Assembly (NCBI GenBank): GCA_964402955.1
Contig: CAYOEZ010000151.1
Location: forward strand, 1 to 12,020
Reading direction: 5' to 3'
Origin: CAYOEZ01 sp964402955
Lineage (GTDB): Bacteria; Chloroflexota; DTOL01; DAOUCN01
Length of the DNA: 12,020 nt
The notes below the pieces were generated by a model that made no database searches, was not told the origin of the DNA, and saw only the letters and a program-made list of their open reading frames with translations. How positions within the stretch are numbered: position 1 is the first letter of the stretch; every line of letters starts with the position of its first letter. Shown piece after piece: positions 5,858 through 12,020 of the stretch. The position numbers and the translations under genes were made by a program.

Positions 5858-5889
5858 GTCATCCTCCTGTTGACGGAGTTGTTATGTCT

Positions 5890-5918
5890 ATTCTATGCCG
5901 TCAGGGCACGTTTGTCAA
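5890..5918 (-). promoter_or_regulatory. Promoter of the PilM-like gene
   Basis: On the minus strand a perfect TTGACA (5918-5913) and TAGAAT (5895-5890) are separated by exactly 17 bases. Transcription would start near 5883, leaving a leader of about 26 bases with the AGGAGG ribosome site. The strength of the match suggests a well-expressed gene that is not simply a readthrough product of mntP. Confidence 0.78.
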
Positions 5919-6031
5919 GAGTATGGTTTTTCTATACAATTGATTCGTTCCTGAGGGCGGAGGGGGCACAACCACGATGTTCAGAGGTCCGATCTCTCCA
6001 AGAATCGATCGAATCTCTCTACCTCGCCTAT

Positions 6032-6592
6032 TCACAGCAGGTGCGATGCCACTACTCTGACGCCGATCGCAATCAGAATCAGCCCGCCCAGAATCTCCAT
6101 GTGGCTGCCCAGCCGCTGCCCCAGCTTGCGCCCCAGCGCCAGAGCGATCAGCGATAGCGCCAGCGTCGTCAGGCCGATCACAATGGCGGGGTAAACGATC
6201 TCCACCTTGAGCGCAGCCAGGCTGATGCCAACAGCCAGCGCGTCGATGCTTGTCGCCACGCTCAACATGACCAGCGTCCGCCCGTGCGACGGATCCTGGC
6301 TGATTGTACCAACCTCATCGCTAGACAAGCCCGACCGGATCATGCGCAGGCCTACAAATGCCAACAGGCCAAGTGCTAGCCAATGGTCGAAGCCACTGAT
6401 AAACTGCTCTACACTGCGGCCCGCCAGCCAGCCGAAGACCGGCATCATGGCTTGAAAGAGGCCAAAATGGAAGGCCAGCCGCAGCGCCGCCCGTGCGCTG
6501 TTGATATGCTCGCTGGCGCCGATACCAAGCGACACGGCGAAACAATCCATGGCCAGCCCCACCGCGATGAAGAAGACGGCGTAGAACCCCAT
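6032..6592 (-). CDS. mntP: Manganese efflux pump MntP
   Basis: 186 residues from ATG 6592, the usual length for MntP (YebN), an inner-membrane exporter of Mn2+. About six hydrophobic helices are visible in two homologous halves. The paired motifs are LAMDCFAVSLGIG (D16) and TSIDALAVGISL (D117), whose acidic residues sit in the transport path in this family, with a FHFGLFQ motif and a conserved GG...IAIGV end. GTG codons at 6595 and 6598 are in frame, but AGGAG (6605-6601) is best spaced for ATG 6592. The start lies 59 bases after the TerC-family stop with no promoter or terminator visible between, so both should be co-transcribed under the manganese riboswitch. Confidence 0.93.
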   Translation of the reverse strand: MGFYAVFFIAVGLAMDCFAVSLGIGASEHINSARAALRLAFHFGLFQAMMPVFGWLAGRSVEQFISGFDHWLALGLLAFVGLRMIRSGLSSDEVGTISQDPSHGRTLVMLSVATSIDALAVGISLAALKVEIVYPAIVIGLTTLALSLIALALGRKLGQRLGSHMEILGGLILIAIGVRVVASHLL

Positions 6593-6651
6593 CACCACTC
6601 CTGTCGAACGTTAGCCTCCATCCTATTGTACCCGTTGCAGCCCTCTCCCGT

Positions 6652-7596
6652 CTAGGGCTTGGACCTCTCCTGGGCGAGCCGCGCGGCGCGGCGATCGCTG
6701 CAGAGAGAGGTCAGGACAACAACGGTCAGGACGCCGACGATCACAGCAAGCGACAGCACGGTGGATATCTCGTAGATGTCGCGCAGCAGCATCTTGGCCC
6801 CCACAAAAACCAGGATGGCAGACAACCCATACTGCAGGTGGCGCAGGCGCTTCACTAGACCAGCGACAAGGAAATAAAGTGCGCGTAGCCCCAGAATGGC
6901 GAACACGTTCGAAGTATACACGATGAAGACGTCCGTGCTGACGGCGAAGACAGCAGGAATGGAGTCTGTGGCAAAGAGCAGATCCGTCACCTCCACGACC
7001 AGGAGCACCAGGCACAGCGGCGTCGCCAGCAGCCGGCCAGCCTGGCGCACGAAGAAAGCCTGTCCGGCGTAGTGATCGGTCATAGGCAGGAAGCGGCGCG
7101 CCAGGCGGACGACAGCATTCTTGGATGGGTCACGCTCTGTCTCCTGGTGCGTCGCCATGCGAATGCCGGTGAAGACCAGGAAAGTGCCAAAGAGGTACAT
7201 GATCCAGGAAAAACGCTCGATGAGCGCCGCGCCGACAAAGATCATGACCCCGCGCATCAAGAGCGCGCCCAGGATGCCCCAGAAAAGGACACGGTGATGA
7301 TAGGCGGCGGGTACCTTGAAAAACGTAAAGAGCATCACAAACACGAAGATGTTGTCGACGCTCAGCGCCTTCTCGATCAGGTAGCCGCTGTAGAATTGCA
7401 GCCCAGACTCAGCCCCTCGTATGCTGTAGACAATCGCGCCAAAAATGACCGACAGAGTAATCCAGACTGCGCTCCAGATGCCCGCTTCCTTGAGCGACAC
7501 TTCGTGGGAGTGGCGGTGGAAAACACCGAGGTCGAGCGCAAGCATGACGACAACAACGGCATTGAATCCGAGCCAAAGCGGCAGGTCATTGGCCAT
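6652..7596 (-). CDS. TerC/Alx-family integral membrane protein
   Basis: 314 residues with about nine hydrophobic helices, matching the Alx-type TerC family, many of whose genes are controlled by yybP-ykoY riboswitches and which are linked to manganese export or metal loading of secreted enzymes. Conserved acidic positions in membrane segments are D22 (LALDLGVF), E75 and D81 (IEKALSVDNIFVF), and E202, D205 and D211 (VEVTDLLFATDSIPA), followed by the family signature YTSNVFAILGLRALYF. The start ATG 7596 has AAGGTG (about 7 bases upstream). An aptamer and terminator directly precede it, and mntP follows by 59 bases, so a role in lowering toxic Mn2+ is strongly suggested by context. Tellurite resistance, implied by the family name, is not supported. 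Confidence 0.92.
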   Translation of the reverse strand: MANDLPLWLGFNAVVVVMLALDLGVFHRHSHEVSLKEAGIWSAVWITLSVIFGAIVYSIRGAESGLQFYSGYLIEKALSVDNIFVFVMLFTFFKVPAAYHHRVLFWGILGALLMRGVMIFVGAALIERFSWIMYLFGTFLVFTGIRMATHQETERDPSKNAVVRLARRFLPMTDHYAGQAFFVRQAGRLLATPLCLVLLVVEVTDLLFATDSIPAVFAVSTDVFIVYTSNVFAILGLRALYFLVAGLVKRLRHLQYGLSAILVFVGAKMLLRDIYEISTVLSLAVIVGVLTVVVLTSLCSDRRAARLAQERSKP

Positions 7597-7642
7597 GTCA
7601 CTTCACCTTCGAGATGGAATTCCGCTTCTGCAGCAGGGCAGC

Positions 7643-7686
7643 AAGAAAGACCTTTGATCCGCTCATACATAAGCGGATCAAAGGTC
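7643..7686 (-). terminator. Riboswitch-controlled intrinsic terminator before terC-family gene
   Basis: On the minus strand GACCTTTGATCCGCT (7686-7672) pairs perfectly over 15 bases with AGCGGATCAAAGGTC (7663-7649) around an eight-base loop, followed by TTTCTT. The 5' arm begins with GACCTTTG, which is also the 3' strand of the aptamer's closing helix. Terminator and ligand-bound aptamer therefore exclude each other: metal binding should turn expression on. The T-tract is interrupted, so the stem strength probably does most of the work. Confidence 0.85.
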
Positions 7687-7783
7687 TTGCATTCCAGCGT
7701 GTCTCTTCTGGCCGGCAGGCCGGGACAAAAGTCCGTGTTGACGGATCTGCCGTCCGGCTCGCGCCGGCAGCTACTCCCCTTTG
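7679..7783 (-). ncRNA. yybP-ykoY manganese-sensing riboswitch aptamer
   Basis: On the minus strand the conserved words of this class occur in order: CAAAGGGGAGTAGC (7783-7770), then GTCAACAC (7742-7735) in the L1/loop region after a GC-rich helix (GCCGGC-type pairing), and GCAAGACCTTTG (7690-7679) closing helix P1 by pairing CAAAG with CTTTG. The class binds Mn2+ between two conserved loops. Position, 83 bases ahead of a TerC-family gene and with mntP behind it, fits the known regulon. The closing strand overlaps the terminator, indicating a transcriptional ON switch. Confidence 0.93.
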
Positions 7784-7797
7784 CACTAACTCTGCGC

Positions 7798-7826
7798 AGT
7801 GTATATCATTGTGTGACCACTGTCAA
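7798..7826 (-). promoter_or_regulatory. Promoter of the riboswitch-terC-mntP operon
   Basis: On the minus strand a perfect TTGACA (7826-7821) is followed after 17 bases by TACACT (7803-7798). An overlapping TATACA is also present but with 15-base spacing. Transcription would begin near 7791, just ahead of the aptamer's first conserved word, as expected. The -35 box starts 22 bases after the stop of the zinc-finger gene, and I see no terminator between them. Confidence 0.72.
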
Positions 7827-7848
7827 GCAAACGCGCAAGCTGCGGCGT

Positions 7849-10059
7849 CTACCACTTGTCCGGCACGAGCAGCGCCAGTAGACGATTGAAGCCATACAGA
7901 ACATCAAGATCCGGAAGCATGACAGCACTGCGCAGTTCTCGCCCCGCCGGCGTGGCATCCAGAGGATCAAGCACAGCGTCGCCATGACGACTGGCAGCGA
8001 GCGCCAGGGACTGGATCACTTGCCGCTCCAGGTCTGTGCCAACCTGTTTCTGGGCAAAACTGATCAGAGCCTGCAAGAGCGTTGGTGTGCCCCTCGCCGC
8101 GACGACGAGCAGAAGATGCGGCAGATGGGCAACACCCACCGGGGTCAGCGCCATCAGCAGAGCATCCTCGCGGCGCTGATCGTTGAGATCCTGCAAGGCC
8201 AGGATCTCAGCCCAGCAGGCGTTGGCGTTCAACCGGCTGATGTCGCGGCGTAGCTTGTTGGCCAGCCGCCACAACGTCTCACCCACGGCAGGCACAGAAC
8301 GAGCAGTCGGCGAACAACCGAGACCGACGGCGATCGTTGCCTGGATGTCTGGTGGCAGTCGCCCCAAACCGGGCAGGAAGAGGGGCGCATCTCTGGCGCC
8401 CAGGTGGCTGATGGTCAGCGCACCGACAGTGCGATTGGCGGGCTGAGTGGCAGACACGAGCGAATAAATGAGATCCACGGCCTCTGCGCCGAACCTGGCG
8501 GCCTGCTCTGCCCACACCCCCCAGGCATCGAAGTACAAGCCATTGAGCAGGCGTTCAAGCTGCGGCAGTGTCTCTGCCTTGCGCACAGACTCCACAACCA
8601 GAGCGGGCGTTGCCGCTGCACTGGCAGGGCGGCGATCGCGCTGGCGTTGTTTGGCAAATCCGGGATAGATCTCCCAGCGCATCGTCTCCCATGTCGTTGG
8701 CGGCAGTGGAATGGGCAGGGCAATCTTCCCGTGTGCTTTGGCGACTCTGGTCTGAGTCTTGCGGAGGTGTGCGGTTTCCTTCTGTGCCCTGGCGTCGGGC
8801 TGTAGCTGGGGCGCGGGCTGGTGGCAAAGGCCCTGGTGCTCCTGACAGACGATCTTGCCACAGGTAGGGCAGGTGATCTGATGATGAGAACAGAGCGGAG
8901 CGTGATCCACGGCGCATTCGCCCATCCCACAGTCGCGGCAGTACTCCCGCTTGCAGGCGCTACAGCGAATCGTGTCCGCCGGGCACACCAGGTGGCCATT
9001 GTTGCACAGGTGCAGTGCGCTGCCTGGGGTCTGGCAGATCTGGCAAACGGGAACGTCCAGAGTCTTGCCCAGGGTATCCCATGCCACCGGCAGCGTCGCC
9101 CGTGTGTAGCGGTTCTCGATCACCACGCTGGTCGTGGGCATAGGGCGGGCGATGAGCGCTCCCGCGACCAGATGGAGGATGAGACGCACGCGATACTGCT
9201 CGTCAGCCTCTTGCAACTTCTTTTCCCGCTCTGCGACCACCACGGCCAGCTTAACCTGGAGATCCTCTTTCTTGTCGTCGCTGGCTTTCTGCATCCTCTG
9301 CTCAAGGCCGTGGGTCATGTCAGCATAGAAGCTCTCCAGGCGGCTGCGTGCTGCTTCCAGGCGGCGAGCGCTACGCTCAGCAGCCGACGCAAGATCGGCG
9401 GCCAGCGACTGTTCCGCATGGCGCGCAGCCTGCCGTTGGGCCTGATCGAGGGCAGCCGCCAAATCTGGCGCAGGCGCGGCGCCGGGCGGCGACCAGAAAG
9501 GAACAATGGGCAAGAACGGATCCCCCTCGGCATCGAGGTCAGCCAGAAGCAGTGCCTGTACTGGCAGCGGACGGTGACTGTGCAGGTCAATAGCCCCAGC
9601 GACCATGTGCTCACGCTTCTCATGGGAAAGAATCGTCGCCCGAAACCAGAAGACGGCTGCATAGTGGTAGGTGATGTCCTCGCGACCCAGGTTGGAGGAT
9701 ATCCAGGCATTGGGCACGCTGATCTGGCGCGCCAGTTCTGCGCGCAGGTCCTTGGGTGGATGCTGTAGGCGCCGCACATACCAGCGAGCGCTGGTTGTGC
9801 CCTCTTTCGCCAGGGCCAGCAAGCGATCGAGAAGGGGGCTACCATAACTGAGATACTCGACAGACGTGTCGCGTGCGGCTGCATCGGGACTGAGCGCCAG
9901 GTGCAAGAAGGTTCTCCCATCCAGGCCAGCGGCCATGCTATCGGGTAGGATGAGATCCACCAGGCCATATTGCGGCGCTTCCGCCAGGACGCCCAGCGTC
10001 GGCAGACCGTCGAGAAGGTAGCGACGCAACTCGTTCCCGGGATCGCTGCTGTCGGTCAC
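7849..10059 (-). CDS. RapA-tail-like / coiled-coil / Cys-rich zinc module / helical-repeat protein, partner of SNF2 helicase
   Basis: 736 residues; not a family I can name. Residues 30-175 (LALSPDAAARDTSVEYLSYGSPLLDRLL; later HMVAGAIDLHSHRPLPV) resemble the accessory tail that follows the helicase core in large RapA/HepA-type SNF2 proteins. Residues about 200-290 are Ala/Glu/Arg-rich and should form a coiled coil. Residues 339-412 carry many Cys/His: CxxC at 339/342, 366/369, 374/377 and 397/400 plus C352, C359, C382, C390, C405 and C412, suggesting several zinc sites. After a basic Pro-rich linker, residues about 485-736 are Leu/Ala-rich helices, perhaps HEAT-like. The start GTG 10059 has TGGAG nine bases upstream. 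It follows the helicase by 69 bases in the same frame, separated by three in-frame stops. An accessory or targeting role for the helicase is inferred. Confidence 0.75.
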   Translation of the reverse strand: MTDSSDPGNELRRYLLDGLPTLGVLAEAPQYGLVDLILPDSMAAGLDGRTFLHLALSPDAAARDTSVEYLSYGSPLLDRLLALAKEGTTSARWYVRRLQHPPKDLRAELARQISVPNAWISSNLGREDITYHYAAVFWFRATILSHEKREHMVAGAIDLHSHRPLPVQALLLADLDAEGDPFLPIVPFWSPPGAAPAPDLAAALDQAQRQAARHAEQSLAADLASAAERSARRLEAARSRLESFYADMTHGLEQRMQKASDDKKEDLQVKLAVVVAEREKKLQEADEQYRVRLILHLVAGALIARPMPTTSVVIENRYTRATLPVAWDTLGKTLDVPVCQICQTPGSALHLCNNGHLVCPADTIRCSACKREYCRDCGMGECAVDHAPLCSHHQITCPTCGKIVCQEHQGLCHQPAPQLQPDARAQKETAHLRKTQTRVAKAHGKIALPIPLPPTTWETMRWEIYPGFAKQRQRDRRPASAAATPALVVESVRKAETLPQLERLLNGLYFDAWGVWAEQAARFGAEAVDLIYSLVSATQPANRTVGALTISHLGARDAPLFLPGLGRLPPDIQATIAVGLGCSPTARSVPAVGETLWRLANKLRRDISRLNANACWAEILALQDLNDQRREDALLMALTPVGVAHLPHLLLVVAARGTPTLLQALISFAQKQVGTDLERQVIQSLALAASRHGDAVLDPLDATPAGRELRSAVMLPDLDVLYGFNRLLALLVPDKW

Positions 10060-10128
10060 AGTATATTACTCCAGTATGGTGATAAGCTACCCGGCGCGGC
10101 TGCCGAACCGGCCGCCAGCCACGCACGT

Positions 10129-11904
10129 CTACAGGCGATTGGCGGCAAAGTCTGCGCCAAAGAGAGCTTCGTCATAGGCGCGGGTTTGCAGGTACGCGTC
10201 CCTGGCGCGAGTGAGGGCCTGGCCTAACTCGTCCATGCGCGAGCGCAGTTGCTCCTGCGACACCGACTGTAGCCAGACATCCATCACAATGCCTTCGAAA
10301 TCTCGCTGATCGGTCAGATTGCCCAAAATCATATCCATCTCACCGATGACCATCTCGAACATGTTGATCTTGCGATCGAGCAAGTCCAGGAGCTGCGCCT
10401 CTACCGTGCCGTCGGCAGCCAGGTTGTAGATGCTGACCTCGTGCGTCTGGCCGATACGATGAATGCGGCCCACGCGCTGCTCGATGCGCATGGGATTCCA
10501 GGGCAGGTCAAAGTTGACCATTATGTGACAGAATTGCAGGTTGCGCCCTTCACCAGCCGCCTCTGTGCACAACAGAATCGGCGCACTGGCCTGAAAAGCG
10601 GCGATGCAAGCATTCTTCTCAGCGCCTGACAGCTCGCCGTGGTAGACGGCAGACTCGAAGCCAGCCTCGTGCAGTAGAATCTCCAAATACCGCAGCGTCT
10701 CCCGGTACTTGGTGAAGATAACAACCTTGTCTTCTCTGCCCTTGGGCAGTGACTCAAGAAGTTTCAGTAGCGCCAGTCCCTTGGCGCTCTCCGTGATCTC
10801 GCACCCGGCAGCCGCCAGATCGCGCAGGCTCTGTCGCTCAGAGACGGAGAGACCGGGCGTCCGTTCTGTCAGTCTGAGCAGGGTAGGCGTCGTGCTAAAG
10901 GACGAGCTACCTGCCTCCCAGAGAAGCGTCTGTAGGGCCATGCGGCTGATTCCGCTGCGGCCACTGCCCGCCACCGACCAGGCGCTACGCACGAACGCAC
11001 CGACGGCCTGGTAGAACTCATGCTCTGCTGGCGATTGGTGAATGCTCACCGTTGTGGCCTGGCGGCGGGGCAGATTGAGATGGACTCCGGCGCGGGTGTT
11101 ACGAATCATAACGTCCGCTAGCAGATCACGCAGCCGGAGGCGATTCTTGGGCAGGCGCGGGTCGCCGGACTCAACAAACTCCCGTCTGAAGTCGCGGCTG
11201 CTCTTGAGTTGGCCCGGTTGGAGGAGAGTCACCAGGTTGTATAGCTCTTCCAGGTTATTCTGGACAGGAGTGGCCGTCAGGAGCAGAACATAGCGCGCCT
11301 TGAGGTTATTGACAAAGCGCCATCCCTGACTGGCCCGGTTCTTCAGGTGATGCGCCTCGTCAACAATGACCATGTCGTATTGGATAGCGCTGATGGCCTG
11401 ACTGTGTGGGGCACGCCGGGCGGTCGCGAGTGAAGCGATGACCTGCTCGTGCTCGGCCCAGGCGCGTTCGGGCGCGCTGCGGAAGGCGGGATCATCATTG
11501 GTGGCAAAGGCGAGGCCGAACTTCTGCTCGAGCTCGTCGCGCCACTGCTCAACCAGGGCGGGCGGCGTCAGAATCAAGACGCGCCGCGCCATGCCGCGCA
11601 GCATGTATTCCTTGAGGATGAGACCGGCCTCGATGGTCTTGCCCAGCCCCACCTCATCACCCAGGATTGCACGGCCGCGCAAGCGGCGCAGCACCGCTTC
11701 AGCAGTCTCTATCTGGTAAGGGAACGGGGCGAAGTTCACCGTCTGCGGCGCCAACAGAACGTCGAAGCCCTGAATGAGCGATATGCTCTCCGCCCACAAG
11801 AGCAAGTCCAGGTGCTTGCGATCCGTGTACGGGCCTTTGGCGAGAATCTGTAGGACGCCCTGGTTCTCTTCGGGTAGGATGACATCGTATGTTTCGTTTG
11901 CCAC
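10129..11904 (-). CDS. SNF2-family (RapA/HepA-like) DEAD/DEAH helicase
   Basis: 591 residues from GTG 11904. All SNF2 ATPase motifs are present: GDEVGLGKT (82-90, Walker A), ILTPPALVEQW (Ia region, about 111-121), DEAHH (182-186, motif II), LLTATP (208-213, III), VVIFTKYRETL (IV region), TEAAGEGRNLQ (447-457, V) and QRVGRIHRIGQ (476-486, VI). Such proteins use ATP to translocate on double-stranded DNA and remodel bound complexes; RapA recycles RNA polymerase. The protein ends shortly after the core, unlike RapA (about 970 residues), and the next gene supplies a tail-like domain, so this looks like a split RapA-type protein. The frame extends upstream to 12009, but GTG 11904 lies at the predicted transcription start and the added residues are not family-like. 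It is likely co-transcribed with the 7849-10059 gene. Confidence 0.92.
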   Translation of the reverse strand: MANETYDVILPEENQGVLQILAKGPYTDRKHLDLLLWAESISLIQGFDVLLAPQTVNFAPFPYQIETAEAVLRRLRGRAILGDEVGLGKTIEAGLILKEYMLRGMARRVLILTPPALVEQWRDELEQKFGLAFATNDDPAFRSAPERAWAEHEQVIASLATARRAPHSQAISAIQYDMVIVDEAHHLKNRASQGWRFVNNLKARYVLLLTATPVQNNLEELYNLVTLLQPGQLKSSRDFRREFVESGDPRLPKNRLRLRDLLADVMIRNTRAGVHLNLPRRQATTVSIHQSPAEHEFYQAVGAFVRSAWSVAGSGRSGISRMALQTLLWEAGSSSFSTTPTLLRLTERTPGLSVSERQSLRDLAAAGCEITESAKGLALLKLLESLPKGREDKVVIFTKYRETLRYLEILLHEAGFESAVYHGELSGAEKNACIAAFQASAPILLCTEAAGEGRNLQFCHIMVNFDLPWNPMRIEQRVGRIHRIGQTHEVSIYNLAADGTVEAQLLDLLDRKINMFEMVIGEMDMILGNLTDQRDFEGIVMDVWLQSVSQEQLRSRMDELGQALTRARDAYLQTRAYDEALFGADFAANRL

Positions 11905-11910
11905 GACAAG

Positions 11911-11939
11911 ATTATAGCATTTCGCGACGGGCGGCGCAA
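11911..11939 (-). promoter_or_regulatory. Promoter of the SNF2 helicase operon, probably leaderless
   Basis: On the minus strand a perfect TATAAT (11916-11911) lies 17 bases after TTGCGC (11939-11934), a weak -35 box. The -10 box ends six bases before GTG 11904, so transcription should start at the GTG itself. There is no Shine-Dalgarno. This decides the start codon over upstream in-frame options. Confidence 0.6.
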
Positions 11940-12020
11940 GCCAGGGCTTTTTCAAGCAGGGGCGCTGTTTGCTGCGCCCTCCTTGCTTAGATTCCACGCG
12001 CAGCAACACCCGATGGAGCG
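11940..12020. other. Upstream edge region with a GC-rich hairpin
   Basis: GGGCGC (11960-11965) and GCGCCC (11974-11979) form a 6-pair stem with an eight-base loop. No adequate T-run follows in either direction, so I do not call it a terminator. Nothing else is supported before the right edge. Confidence 0.35.

Noticed and set aside
7072..7881. 269-codon plus-strand frame covering the riboswitch
   Set aside because: It is antisense to the TerC-family gene and crosses the aptamer and terminator; the encoded text is low-complexity, charged and family-free.
8821..9768. 315-codon open frame on the plus strand
   Set aside because: It lies wholly antisense to the zinc-module protein gene, has no recognisable domain or ribosome site, and fits the long spurious frames common in GC-rich coding DNA.
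10060..10128. Sequencing error or frameshift splitting one long SNF2 protein
   Set aside because: The two genes are in the same frame, but three separate in-frame stops lie between them, and the second has its own GTG with a GGAG upstream. A single error cannot join them.
7849..11904. DISARM or another named defence system
   Set aside because: No methyltransferase, nuclease, DUF1998-type or phospholipase-type partner gene is present in the window, and the neighbours are housekeeping genes. An SNF2 domain alone is not enough.
11905..12009. Upstream in-frame start of the SNF2 gene at 12009
   Set aside because: The added 35 residues are not SNF2-like and would require transcription from beyond the TATAAT box at 11911-11916; GTG 11904 fits better.

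Overview
The window looks like chromosomal DNA of a GC-rich bacterium. A Chloroflexota (Anaerolineae/Caldilinea/Roseiflexus-like) source is my best guess. It rests on the gene types: a glycosidase-like/O-antigen-ligase fusion, an orphan PilM-like protein, long-form HPF and an SNF2 helicase with a separate zinc-finger partner. It also rests on the dispersed short repeats and on two start codons placed right at predicted transcription starts. This is inference; there is no rRNA or other marker. I see no tRNA, rRNA, CRISPR array or intact transposase.

Layout, left to right. (1) 1-2355, minus: a large open frame running off the left edge, with an N-terminal anchor, a clan GH-A-like barrel, a beta-rich domain and then many membrane helices of the O-antigen ligase type. 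(2) 2436-3266, minus: a sugar phosphate isomerase/epimerase-type TIM barrel with its own promoter. (3) 3267-3915: no gene, but three different inverted-repeat elements, one of them a MITE-like element with a target duplication. (4) 3916-4771, plus: a strong promoter, a 26-codon leader ORF with a strong Shine-Dalgarno, an intrinsic terminator, then hpf (ribosome hibernation factor) and its terminator. This looks like a transcription-attenuation leader. (5) 4797-5857, minus: a PilM-like gene with an excellent promoter, translationally coupled to a 48-residue remnant of a prepilin peptidase. (6) 6032-7826, minus: promoter, yybP-ykoY manganese riboswitch with overlapping terminator, a TerC/Alx-family membrane protein and the MntP manganese exporter. 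This is a coherent manganese-efflux operon. (7) 7849-11904, minus: an SNF2/RapA-like helicase followed by a 736-residue protein with a RapA-tail-like N-terminus, a coiled coil, a Cys-rich zinc module and a helical C-terminus.

The best candidates for something undescribed are the hpf leader (leader peptide plus terminator, with alternative hairpins) and the SNF2 plus zinc-finger pair.
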